From Bacteroidota bacterium (GTDB taxonomy: Bacteria > Bacteroidota > Ignavibacteria > Tepidaquicellales > Tepidaquicellaceae), in contig DOWN01000365.1 in assembly GCA_003519545.1 (NCBI GenBank), positions 9,490 through 26,375 of the forward strand: DNA of 16,886 bases. The letters run 5' to 3'. Numbering within the stretch: the first letter of the stretch is position 1; every line of letters begins with the position of its first letter. The translations under genes were made by a program, and so were the position numbers. The notes under the pieces were generated by a model. The model did no database searches, had not been told where the DNA came from, and was given only the letters and a program-made list of their open reading frames with translations. Below, piece by piece: positions 6,018-12,162 of this stretch.

Positions 6018-6057
6018 TCACCACGAATTTACACTAATTAAGCGAATTACACGAATT
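6018..6057 (+). repeat. A-type repeat, copy 1 (diverged)
   Basis: This is a CACGAATT-rich unit beginning TCACCACGAATT and ending ACACGAATTG. It is related to four better-conserved units near 9.9-10.4 kb but has substitutions in the middle. Confidence 0.7.
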
Positions 6058-6080
6058 GTAATGAATACAATTTATATAAA

Positions 6081-6141
6081 TCCTCCCCCTAAATCCCTCC
6101 CGACACGTCGGGATTTCGCAGGCTCAACCTCCAGAGGGGGC
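6081..6141. repeat. E-type C-rich/G-rich repeat with inner palindrome
   Basis: It starts with TCCTCCCCCTAAATCC and ends with CCAGAGGGGGC, so its ends can pair (CCCCCT with AGGGGG). In between, TCCCGAC-AC-GTCGGGA (6098-6113) is a perfect 7-bp palindrome. A second, simpler copy is at 7839-7867. Confidence 0.65.
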
Positions 6142-6222
6142 ATCATTACCGTTACTTCGAGATAAAACAAGACTGCAATGACAGATCTGAGAAATGGATT
6201 TGTAGTGTAACTAGTCTTTTAT

Positions 6223-6284
6223 GGGATCCTTTCCCGATAAAAGAAATCGGGACAGGCAGGTCGCATGCTCCCTCAGGATGACAT
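6223..6284 (+). repeat. D-type repeat, copy 1
   Basis: The unit runs from GGGATCCTTTCCCGAT to CCCTCAGGATGACAT and contains TCCCGAT/ATCGGGA. Read on the minus strand it translates to CHPEGACD-like peptides, which explains spurious open frames here. Confidence 0.75.
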
Positions 6285-6303
6285 AGGAAGTAAAATAGAT
6301 ATT

Positions 6304-7494
6304 TTATGATTCGGACTTGAGGAATATTTCGCCTGAATTTCGAAGGAGGATAAAAAATGCAAGTGAGATAAATCCAAAAACAGATATCATAATCCATGCA
6401 ATGTCGTAACCGGATTTTTCAGCAACAAAATTTGTTATCACAGGTGAAATCATAAATGCTACACTTCCGAAGAATGAATACCATGTTATAATATTCTTAT
6501 TTGATTCTTTTCCGAGATAAGCGGCAATAGCCCAAAGATATGGAAGGCAAAGCATTTCTGAAATTGTCAGAAGAATTATAAATATTATTTGTATAGTTAA
6601 ACTTGAACCCGAAAGCAGAGTGAGAACCGATAACGCTCCCACCAGCAATCCTACACCAACCGCACGTGTGTTAAGATTTCTTTTTCCGATATAATTTACC
6701 AATTGAATTTCAAACAGAATTATTATAACTGCGTTTCCGCTGATGAGAATTCCTATAGTGCTTTCATCAATTTTACAGAAGTCTTTCAGATATAAAGGAT
6801 AAGAATTAAAGAAAACAAAAAATAAAGTATAATAAAAAAGTATTATTGTTATGAAATAAAAAATTCTGAGATTTGTTTTTCCTGAATTTATAATTTTTTG
6901 TTTTTCAGTTTCTTTTTTATCGTTGAATCCTTTTAAAGCAACTAAGATAAAAATCAAAGCAAACCAACAAGTTATAGCATCCACCCAAAATAATGCAGCA
7001 TATGAGATTGCCGTAAGCAAACCTCCTAAAGTAGTACCGACAGCGAAAGCAATATTTACAGCGAGACGATAGAGAGCGGACGCTTTAGGAAGATTTTCCG
7101 GTTTCAGAGATTGAGTGAAAAAATACAGAGTAGCAGGTCGAGTCCATTCCTGAACACATCCAAGAATAAATAACAAAACTGTCAGAACAATGATATCGGA
7201 GGAGTAATATACGAGAATTAAAAAAATTCCCATAAGTAACAGAGAAAGTTTTATAGTTTTTAGACTGCCGATTTTCTGGGATAGGAATCCTCCGAGATAT
7301 GAACCGGCAATTATACCTGCACCCATAACACCAATGAGCAAGCCCGTTTGAGCGAGAGAAAGATTAATTTCTTCTTTCAGCCAAATGCTTAGGAATGGCA
7401 TAACCATCGCACCGACTCGATTGATAAACATTACAACTGTAAAAATCCAAACAGTTCTGTTTATTCCTTTATATGCTTCTAAGAATTTTTTCAT
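6304..7494 (-). CDS. Major facilitator superfamily transporter
   Basis: This is a 396-residue inner-membrane protein with roughly 12 hydrophobic segments and a hydrophilic loop in the middle (KGFNDKKETEKQKIINSGK), dividing it into two six-helix halves as in MFS carriers. GGFLSQKIGSLKTI after the second segment corresponds to MFS motif A. Substrate unknown; a multidrug or small-solute exporter is possible but not shown. I chose the ATG at 7494 (MKKFLEAYKG). The frame is open 31 codons further, to 7587, but that stretch translates repeat DNA (MLTCPDMRDSW matches the CCCGATAnnGGGACAGG motif) and lies before the first helix. It is 303 bases downstream of atpC on the same strand, with repeats between, so it is probably transcribed separately. 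Confidence 0.88.
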   Translation of the reverse strand: MKKFLEAYKGINRTVWIFTVVMFINRVGAMVMPFLSIWLKEEINLSLAQTGLLIGVMGAGIIAGSYLGGFLSQKIGSLKTIKLSLLLMGIFLILVYYSSDIIVLTVLLFILGCVQEWTRPATLYFFTQSLKPENLPKASALYRLAVNIAFAVGTTLGGLLTAISYAALFWVDAITCWFALIFILVALKGFNDKKETEKQKIINSGKTNLRIFYFITIILFYYTLFFVFFNSYPLYLKDFCKIDESTIGILISGNAVIIILFEIQLVNYIGKRNLNTRAVGVGLLVGALSVLTLLSGSSLTIQIIFIILLTISEMLCLPYLWAIAAYLGKESNKNIITWYSFFGSVAFMISPVITNFVAEKSGYDIAWIMISVFGFISLAFFILLRNSGEIFLKSES

Positions 7495-7647
7495 AATTAT
7501 AAATGAAAACTGAAAATCTTTATAACGAATTAGAGTGTTTTTTAAAAACCAATGCCACGAATCCCGCATATCGGGACAGGTTAACACGAATTACTTCGAA
7601 TTGCACAAATGTTTAATTATTTAAAATACTTTAACGTGAAACACTTT

Positions 7648-7674
7648 TGTCATCCTGAGTGAAACGAAGGATCT
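7648..7674 (-). repeat. D-type repeat, inverted, shortened
   Basis: It reads TGTCATCCTGAGTGAAACGA then AGGATCT, which is the reverse orientation of the D units at 6223 and 10111 with the middle part missing. The CATCCTGA and AGGATC ends are conserved. Confidence 0.6.
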
Positions 7675-7780
7675 CTTTTGATTAAACTTATGGGCTTTCA
7701 TTACTTATTATCACGAATTGCACAAAATTTAATTAAGATTTATAATGAAAAACTTTTTTATAATTCTTTCCTTGTATCAT

Positions 7781-7816
7781 AAGGACAGTTTGTCGTAGGC
7801 TCCTTCGAATGACATT
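7781..7816 (+). repeat. D-type repeat, degenerate
   Basis: GGACAGTTTGTCGTAGGCTC followed by CTTCGAATGACAT aligns with the right half of the D unit (GGACAAGCTGGTCGCAAGCT, then CCCTCAGGATGACAT). Confidence 0.5.
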
Positions 7817-7838
7817 AGTTGTTATCCTTCACCACAAC

Positions 7839-7867
7839 CCTCCCCCCAACCCCCCTCCAAAGGGGGA
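7839..7867. repeat. E-type C-rich/G-rich repeat
   Basis: CCTCCCCCCAACCCCCC followed by TCCAAAGGGGGA can fold through CCCCC/GGGGG pairing. It is related to the element at 6081-6141 but lacks the inner palindrome. Confidence 0.5.
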
Positions 7868-7871
7868 CTTA

Positions 7872-7896
7872 AATAAAACGGGCTTTAGTTTAAGCC
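7872..7896 (-). terminator. Probable intrinsic terminator of atpDC
   Basis: On the minus strand GGCTT-AAACTA-AAGCC (7896-7881) is followed by CGTTTTATTT. The stem is only 5 bp and overlaps the atpC stop codon, but the U-run directly after it fits an intrinsic terminator at the operon end. Confidence 0.45.
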
Positions 7897-8301
7897 GAGT
7901 TTATTGAGTAATGAAAGTCTGTTATACTCAATTTTTAACAATAACCTGATTTCTTCAGGATCAGTTCCCTCTTCTTTTCTGTGTAATATATCTTCATATC
8001 TTGCAATTGCCGCTTTGATTCTTTCAATGTTCAATTCTTCAGGAGTTTCAATATTCTCTGCGAGAACAGAAACTTTATTATTATTAACTTCTAATATACC
8101 ACCACTGATTGCATACAACTTTTCTTTTTCATTTTCATCAACGATTTTCAGTTTGCCTACATTCAAAGTAGAAACTAATGGAGCGTGATTAAACATAACT
8201 TGAAATCCACCGAGAGATCCCGGAGCGATTATAGTTTTAATTTTTCCGCTGTAAACTTTAGCTGTAGGACTGACAATATCTAAATCAAGAAGTTTATCCA
8301 T
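7885..8301 (-). CDS. atpC: F1Fo ATP synthase epsilon subunit
   Basis: This 138-residue subunit of the F1 central stalk couples rotation to catalysis and can inhibit ATP hydrolysis. The N-terminal beta-sandwich is clear: LDIVSPTAKVYSGKI opening, then PGSLGGFQVMFNHAPLVSTL (28-47), the usual epsilon signature, then ISGGILEVNNNKVSVLAE. The C-terminal helical hairpin covers about residues 88-138, so the regulatory helices are present. It follows atpD after eight bases and is co-transcribed with it. No other atp genes are nearby, in keeping with the split atp operons of Bacteroidota/Chlorobi. Confidence 0.95.
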   Translation of the reverse strand: MDKLLDLDIVSPTAKVYSGKIKTIIAPGSLGGFQVMFNHAPLVSTLNVGKLKIVDENEKEKLYAISGGILEVNNNKVSVLAENIETPEELNIERIKAAIARYEDILHRKEEGTDPEEIRLLLKIEYNRLSLLNKLGLN

Positions 8302-8309
8302 TAATTATC

Positions 8310-9728
8310 TTATGCCATTTCTTTTGCTTTTTCAAATGCCTGTTCAATAGTTCCGACAAGGTTAAACGCCATCTCAGGTAAATGATCACACTCACCGTTT
8401 AATATCATTTGGAATCCTTTTATCGAATCTTCAAGTTTTACATACTGACCCGGAATATTTGTGAACTGCTCAGCAACAAAGAAAGGTTGAGATAAAAATC
8501 TCTGAATTCTTCTTGCTCTTGCAACGATAAGTTTATCATCTTCAGATAATTCATCAATACCGAGAATATTAATAATATCCTGTAAATCTTTATAGTTCTG
8601 TAATACTCTTTTAACTTCCTGTGCAGTATTATAATGTTCATCACCAACTACGAGCGGATCAAGAATTCTTGAAGAAGAAGTCAAAGGATCAACCGCAGGG
8701 TAAATACCTAACTCAGAAATTTTTCTTGAAAGCTCTGTAGTCGCGTCCAAGTGAGAGAATGTAGTAGCAGGAGCAGGATCAGTATAGTCATCCGCAGGTA
8801 CATAAATCGCCTGAATGGAAGTAACAGAACCTTTTTTAGTAGAAGTAATTCTTTCCTGTAAGGCACCCATCTCAGTAGCAAGGTTTGGCTGATATCCTAC
8901 CGCTGAAGGCATACGACCTAACAACGCGGATACTTCAGAACCTGCCTGAGTAAATCTGAAAATATTATCAATGAACAACAATACGTCTTTACCTTCTTCA
9001 TCTCTGAAAGATTCAGCGATGGTAAGAGCAGTCAACGCTACTCTTAATCTTGCACCCGGAGGTTCATTCATCTGACCGAATACGAGAGAAGTGTTATTTA
9101 TAACACCTGACTCAGTCATTTCAAGATATAAGTCATTTCCTTCACGAGTTCTTTCACCAACACCAGCGAATACAGAAAATCCACCGTGATGTTTAGCGAT
9201 ATTATGAATCAATTCCTGAATTAAAACTGTTTTACCAACACCTGCACCACCGAATAATCCTGTTTTACCACCTTTAGTATAAGGTTCAAGTAAGTCAATA
9301 ACTTTAATACCGGTTTCAAACATTTCTTTTTGAGTGGATAACTCATCGAATTTCGGAGAAGGTCTGTGAATCGGATAATGTTTTTCAGTAACGATAGGAC
9401 CTTTACCATCAATTGGATCACCTGTGACATTGATTAATCTGCCGAGAACATTTTTTCCCACGGGTACAGTGATAGGTTCATTTCTGTCAATTGCTTCAGT
9501 ACCTCTCACGAGACCATCAGTGGAATCCATCGCAACCGCTCTAACTCTATTTTCACCTAAATGTTGCTGAACTTCAACAACGAGTACATCTTCATTACCG
9601 TCAATGTTTTTTCTTTTGATATCAATAGCATTATTGATAGCAGGTAAATGACCTTCAGAGAAATCAATATCCACAACCGGACCGATTACCTGAATAATTT
9701 TACCTTTATTAACACCGTTATTAGACAT
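8310..9728 (-). CDS. atpD: F1Fo ATP synthase beta subunit (catalytic)
   Basis: This 472-residue protein is the catalytic subunit of F1, making ATP from ADP and phosphate at the cytoplasmic face of the membrane. The beta-barrel is at about 9-83, the Walker A loop GGAGVGKT at 160-167, the catalytic glutamate E192 in GERTREGND and the Walker B VLLFIDN with D254. The IFRFTQAGSEVSALLGRMPS stretch and the C-terminal DELSEDD (DELSEED-type) element, which contacts epsilon, are intact. Length is normal for the family. Transcription probably starts at the TTG-N20-TATTTTTG promoter about 40 bases upstream. The encoded motifs are complete and nothing suggests transfer, although an unusual repeat island lies immediately upstream. 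Confidence 0.98.
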   Translation of the reverse strand: MSNNGVNKGKIIQVIGPVVDIDFSEGHLPAINNAIDIKRKNIDGNEDVLVVEVQQHLGENRVRAVAMDSTDGLVRGTEAIDRNEPITVPVGKNVLGRLINVTGDPIDGKGPIVTEKHYPIHRPSPKFDELSTQKEMFETGIKVIDLLEPYTKGGKTGLFGGAGVGKTVLIQELIHNIAKHHGGFSVFAGVGERTREGNDLYLEMTESGVINNTSLVFGQMNEPPGARLRVALTALTIAESFRDEEGKDVLLFIDNIFRFTQAGSEVSALLGRMPSAVGYQPNLATEMGALQERITSTKKGSVTSIQAIYVPADDYTDPAPATTFSHLDATTELSRKISELGIYPAVDPLTSSSRILDPLVVGDEHYNTAQEVKRVLQNYKDLQDIINILGIDELSEDDKLIVARARRIQRFLSQPFFVAEQFTNIPGQYVKLEDSIKGFQMILNGECDHLPEMAFNLVGTIEQAFEKAKEMA

Positions 9729-9764
9729 TATTATATTAGACTTGAATTAAAAATTGGATAATTA

Positions 9765-9795
9765 CAAAAATAGTGAATTTTTGGGAGAGTATCAA
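9765..9795 (-). promoter_or_regulatory. atpD promoter, perfect Bacteroidetes-type TTG-N20-TATTTTTG
   Basis: On the minus strand TTG (9795-9793) is followed after 20 bases by TATTTTTG (9772-9765), an exact match to TAnnTTTG. Transcription would start around 9760, leaving a leader of about 30 bases before the ATG at 9728. Spacing equals that of the arsR promoter, supporting both. Confidence 0.7.
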
Positions 9796-9830
9796 TGAGG
9801 AAAGTAAAGGAAATTGAGGGAATTTTTTTA

Positions 9831-9840
9831 GGGGGGGGGG
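9831..9840 (+). repeat. G10 homopolymer tract
   Basis: Ten consecutive G follow TTTTTTTA in otherwise AT-rich sequence. It lies about 36 bases upstream of the atpD -33 element (as C10 on the atpD strand). Such tracts are prone to slippage and to sequencing error. Confidence 0.9.
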
Positions 9841-9893
9841 ATGGTGTTTGGGATTCACCACGAATTAGGGGTAACGGAACGGAATAAATACTT

Positions 9894-9938
9894 CACCACG
9901 AATTTTCACGAATTGGACGAATTGCACGAATGGTGGTG
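9894..9938. repeat. A-type repeat, copy 2, with CACCAC/GTGGTG ends
   Basis: The core ACCACGAATTTTCACGAATT then GGACGAATTGCACGAAT carries four spaced ACGAAT/ACGAATT words. The unit is bounded by CACCAC (9894-9899) and GTGGTG (9933-9938), exact inverted ends. Confidence 0.8.
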
Positions 9939-9950
9939 AGGGGAAAATGA

Positions 9951-9984
9951 GAGATTGCGGGTTCCCGATTCATCCGGACAGGCT
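9951..9984 (+). repeat. B-type repeat, copy 1
   Basis: GAGATTGCGGGTTCCCGATT followed by CATCCGGACAGGCT. One base differs from the perfect CCCGAT/ATCGGG palindrome found in other copies. An A unit follows directly. Confidence 0.75.
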
Positions 9985-10021
9985 ACCACGAATTTTCACG
10001 AATTGGACGAATGACACGAAT
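9985..10021. repeat. A-type repeat, copy 3
   Basis: It has the same 37-base core as copy 2 except ATGACACGAAT at the end, and it is joined to the preceding B unit. Confidence 0.8.
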
Positions 10022-10054
10022 GAGGGTTTAAAAAAAAGATTGTAGATTGGAATA

Positions 10055-10093
10055 CTCGCAGGAGTCCCTTTCAGGAGACTCCTGCGGGAGAGG
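10055..10093. repeat. C-type hairpin repeat, copy 1
   Basis: CGCAGGAGTC (10057-10066) pairs with GACTCCTGCG (10077-10086) around a 10-base loop containing a third CAGGAG. It differs from the other two copies by one loop base (CCTTTC rather than CCTTGC). Confidence 0.8.
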
Positions 10094-10110
10094 AGACGTT
10101 TACCTAATGA

Positions 10111-10165
10111 GATCCTTTCCCGATGAATCGGGACAAGCTGGTCGCAAGCTCCCTCAGGATGACAT
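10111..10165 (+). repeat. D-type repeat, copy 2 (full length)
   Basis: GATCCTTTCCCGATGAATCG then GGACAAGCTGGTCGCAAGCT then CCCTCAGGATGACAT. TCCCGAT/ATCGGGA and AGCT-containing inner dyads are visible. Confidence 0.8.
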
Positions 10166-10175
10166 AAGGTGGTAA

Positions 10176-10209
10176 GAGATTGCGGGTTCCCGATACTTCG
10201 GGACAGGCT
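10176..10209 (+). repeat. B-type repeat, copy 2
   Basis: GAGATTGCGGGTTCCCGATA followed by CTTCGGGACAGGCT. It is directly followed by an A unit, as at copies 1 and 4. Confidence 0.75.
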
Positions 10210-10252
10210 ACCACGAATTTTCACGAATTAGGCGAATTGCACGAATAGTGGT
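10210..10252. repeat. A-type repeat, copy 4
   Basis: Core as in copy 2 with TTAGGC in place of TTGGAC. It ends in AGTGGTGAGGGG, keeping the GTGG end of the terminal inverted repeat. Confidence 0.8.
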
Positions 10253-10265
10253 GAGGGGAAAATGA

Positions 10266-10314
10266 GAGATTGCGAGTTCCCGATACATCGGGACAGGCTA
10301 AGCCCGCAATGACA
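10266..10314 (+). repeat. B-type repeat, copy 3 (full length)
   Basis: It opens with GAGATTGCGAG and the palindrome TCCCGAT-AC-ATCGGGA, then continues to AAGCCCGCAATGACA. The outer ATTGCG and CGCAAT arms pair, so this looks like a complete element with nested stems. Confidence 0.75.
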
Positions 10315-10327
10315 AAATTTTTTTGTT

Positions 10328-10366
10328 CTCGCAGGAGTCCCTTGCAGGAGACTCCTGCGGGAGAGG
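10328..10366. repeat. C-type hairpin repeat, copy 2
   Basis: Arms CGCAGGAGTC (10330-10339) and GACTCCTGCG (10350-10359) form a perfect 10-bp stem. The 39-base unit is identical to copy 3. Confidence 0.8.
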
Positions 10367-10368
10367 AA

Positions 10369-10402
10369 GAGATTGCGGGTTCCCGATTCATTGGAACTGG
10401 CT
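10369..10402 (+). repeat. B-type repeat, copy 4 (degenerate)
   Basis: GAGATTGCGGGTTCCCGATT then CATTGGAACTGGCT; the second palindrome arm has decayed. It is joined to an A unit. Confidence 0.7.
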
Positions 10403-10439
10403 ACCACGAATTTTCACGAATTGGACGAATGACACAAAT
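10403..10439. repeat. A-type repeat, copy 5
   Basis: It differs from copy 3 by a single base near the end (ACACAAAT rather than ACACGAAT). A C unit follows about 35 bases later, as with copy 3, so a larger block has been duplicated. Confidence 0.8.
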
Positions 10440-10473
10440 GAGAGTGAGAAAAAAGAGATTGTGAAATGTAATA

Positions 10474-10512
10474 CTCGCAGGAGTCCCTTGCAGGAGACTC
10501 CTGCGGGAGAGG
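10474..10512. repeat. C-type hairpin repeat, copy 3
   Basis: Arms CGCAGGAGTC (10476-10485) and GACTCCTGCG (10496-10505). The 39-base unit is identical to copy 2. Confidence 0.8.
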
Positions 10513-10535
10513 AATGGCTGACAAATTTCTTCAAG

Positions 10536-10570
10536 GGATTCTTTAGTCGCAAGCTCCTTCAGGATGACAA
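10536..10570 (+). repeat. D-type repeat, 3' half
   Basis: GGATTCTTTAGTCGCAAGCT then CCTTCAGGATGACA matches the D unit but lacks the CCCGAT/ATCGGG middle, so it is internally deleted. Confidence 0.65.
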
Positions 10571-10580
10571 TGGGTTGAAA

Positions 10581-10608
10581 GAGATTGCGGGTCAAGCCCG
10601 CAATGACA
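10581..10608. repeat. B-type repeat, compact hairpin; possible terminator of the two-component operon
   Basis: ATTGCGGG (10584-10591) and CCCGCAAT (10597-10604) make a GC-rich 8-bp stem with a 5-base loop. It lies about 75 bases past the stop of the REC-PAS gene. On the minus strand CTCTTTC follows, so it could end that operon's transcript. Confidence 0.6.
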
Positions 10609-10681
10609 AAAAGGTAAAGGGGGTTGTGTATTAAGAATGAAATTACAAATGGGTGAATGGGATTGTGTTAATTGTAGATTG

Positions 10682-11698
10682 TTAATTATTGATATCGAGT
10701 TCGTTGGTTTTGTCAACGACGTCTTTGATTATTTTATCAAGATCACTTGCGGCATTGAAAGTATCCTGAAGAAGTTCAGTTTTCATTTTTTCGTCTTTAG
10801 CATAACCGTTTAAGATTAATCCTAATAGGCCGAGTAATTTTGAGACCGGAGTTCTGACGATGTGTGACTGAAACCAGGCAATTTCTTTTAGTTTAGTATT
10901 TTGTGATTCGATTTTGTTTAAATATTTTTTTTTGTCGGTAATATCGTTTGCGAGAATTATTTCTGCTTTTCTTCCATTGTAAACAATAATGTTACTTGTA
11001 ACTTCAACAGAAAATATTTCTCCGTTTTTTTTTCTGTGTCTGAATTCACCGACAAAAGTATTTCTATCTTTATTTTTTGAAAACTCCAAAACTTTCATCA
11101 ATTCAGGAATATCTTCTTCAGGTCTTATTTCAGTAATTTTCATATTTTTAAATTCTTCAACCGTATATCCGTATTTATTAACTGCGGCTTCATTTACATC
11201 AAGGAAAAAAAGAGTTTCAGAATCATATACCCACATTGGCAATGGACTAAACTGAAAGAGTTCACTGTATCTTTGTTCAGAATCCTGAAGTTGTTTTAAA
11301 CTTTTTTTTCTTTCGATATTATAGACAATACTTTTATATAAAATCGCAGGATTAAGTTCATCTTTCAAAAGATAATCTGATGCTCCGAGTTTTAAAGATT
11401 TAATAGCAAATCCCGCATCGGTATAACCTGTTAAAATAATAACGGGAATATCACCGGCAATATTTAAAATTTCATTTAAAAGACTTTCACCTGAGCAATC
11501 GGGCAAAGTAAGGTCAAGCAAAATAGCATCAATCTGAGATAAATTCGTGTTGATGTAATATTTTGATTCAGTAAAACTTGTAATATTTTTAATTACGGGA
11601 GTAAGAATGGTATCAAACAGATAATCTTCAACAAGAATAAAATCACCGGGATTATCTTCAATTACTAATATTCTATATGGTTTTTTATCTTTATGCAA
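10682..11698 (-). CDS. REC-PAS protein with a histidine-kinase dimerisation helix but no ATPase domain
   Basis: The 338-residue cytoplasmic protein begins with a receiver domain (about 8-125): acidic pair E14-D15, phosphoacceptor D62 in LLDLTLPD, T90 and K112. A PAS domain follows (about 140-258, SELFQFSPLPMWVYDS to ANDITDKKK). The C-terminus has a HisKA-like helix pair with H279 in WFQSHIVRTPVSKLLGLLG and a second helix ending LDKIIKDVVDKT. It stops there: no N, G1 or G2 boxes, so it cannot bind ATP by itself. Such REC-PAS-DHp proteins seem, from memory, to recur in Bacteroidota, so this need not be a truncated kinase. The start is a TTG (11698), separated from the preceding gene's TAA by one codon and in the same frame; no in-frame ATG exists before residue 155. 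It probably receives phosphate in a relay with its operon partners. Confidence 0.85.
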   Translation of the reverse strand: MHKDKKPYRILVIEDNPGDFILVEDYLFDTILTPVIKNITSFTESKYYINTNLSQIDAILLDLTLPDCSGESLLNEILNIAGDIPVIILTGYTDAGFAIKSLKLGASDYLLKDELNPAILYKSIVYNIERKKSLKQLQDSEQRYSELFQFSPLPMWVYDSETLFFLDVNEAAVNKYGYTVEEFKNMKITEIRPEEDIPELMKVLEFSKNKDRNTFVGEFRHRKKNGEIFSVEVTSNIIVYNGRKAEIILANDITDKKKYLNKIESQNTKLKEIAWFQSHIVRTPVSKLLGLLGLILNGYAKDEKMKTELLQDTFNAASDLDKIIKDVVDKTNELDINN

Positions 11699-11701
11699 AA
11701 T

Positions 11702-12130
11702 TTATTTTTTGGAAAGAGTCACGATGTTTAACCAGAAATGGTTAAGACTTGTTATCGCTTCTATAAAAGCCGTGACTTCAACAGGTTTTGTAATAAAACA
11801 GTTAGCGTGATTTTTGTAAGAGAAAAGTACATCTGATTCAGTAGAAGAAGTAGTGAGCATAATTATGGGAATATGTTTTACGGAATCATCTTCTTTAATA
11901 ATTTTAAGAACCTCATGACCGTTTTTTAGAGGTAAATTTATATCAAGTAATATCAAATCAGGTGTCGCTGCATTTTCAAAACCATTTTGTTTAAAAACAA
12001 AATCCAGTGCTTCCCTACCGTTTTTAGCTACGGAAACAGTGTTTAAAATTTTGCTTTCTTCAAGTGCTTCTTTAGTAAGAACGATATCACCTTCATTGTC
12101 TTCAACGAGAAGTATATTAATTGATTTCAT
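11702..12130 (-). CDS. Rcp1-like single-domain response regulator
   Basis: This 142-residue CheY-like receiver has acidic residues E10-D11 (D11 next to N12-E13), phosphoacceptor D63 in LILLDINLPLKNG, T93-T94 and K115 in CFITKPV. The ending FIEAITSLNHFWLNIVTLSK is characteristic of the Rcp1 subfamily, which usually pairs with phytochrome-like or other large PAS/GAF histidine kinases. There is no output domain, so it acts as a phosphate shuttle or by protein contact. It starts 32 bases after the giant kinase gene, and its stop is followed almost at once by the REC-PAS gene. The three form one operon in the order sensor, shuttle, REC-PAS-DHp protein. Confidence 0.92.
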   Translation of the reverse strand: MKSINILLVEDNEGDIVLTKEALEESKILNTVSVAKNGREALDFVFKQNGFENAATPDLILLDINLPLKNGHEVLKIIKEDDSVKHIPIIMLTTSSTESDVLFSYKNHANCFITKPVEVTAFIEAITSLNHFWLNIVTLSKK

Positions 12131-12162
12131 TTTACTTTTTTAATTTAAATTATAAAAAGGTT

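Larger units (their letters stand above)
5944..6303. other. Intergenic region filled with short dispersed repeats
   Basis: I see no gene here. The stretch holds one A-type repeat (6018-6057), one E-type element with an inner palindrome (6081-6141) and one D-type repeat (6223-6284), separated by AT-rich sequence. A 68-codon open frame across 5959-6165 translates these repeats and is not a credible protein. Confidence 0.7.
7495..7884. other. Repeat-filled gap between the MFS gene and atpC
   Basis: I see no gene here. It contains degenerate A-type pieces (CACGAAT-rich, near 7555-7615 and 7712-7725), two D-type relatives (7648-7674 and 7781-7816), an E-type element (7839-7867) and the probable atpC terminator at its right end. 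Confidence 0.65.
9841..10681. other. Mosaic intergenic repeat island upstream of atpD
   Basis: About 840 bases without a credible gene, built from repeated modules. The order is A, B, A, C, D, B, A, B, C, B, A, C, D, B (individual copies listed). The block B-A occurs three times. All D units point the same way. Open frames of 64-103 codons here are translations of these modules on either strand. I see no transposase, integrase or RNA gene. Confidence 0.85.

Noticed and set aside
5959..6165. Plus-strand open frame of 68 codons
   Set aside because: It translates A-type and E-type repeats (CCACGAATT, CCTCCCCC) and has no start context or coding character.
7495..7587. 31-codon N-terminal extension of the MFS transporter
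   Set aside because: The added residues (MLTCPDMRDSWHW...) come from repeat DNA and precede the normal first membrane helix. The ATG at 7494 gives a standard N-terminus.
9894..10608. Possible CRISPR array
   Set aside because: Repeats fall into four different families at irregular distances, spacers are themselves repeats, and no cas genes are present.
9970..10634. Several overlapping open frames of 64-103 codons on both strands
   Set aside because: Their products repeat peptides such as CHPEGACD and SRRSPLQETPAGEE, which are translations of the D and C repeats and recur in several frames.
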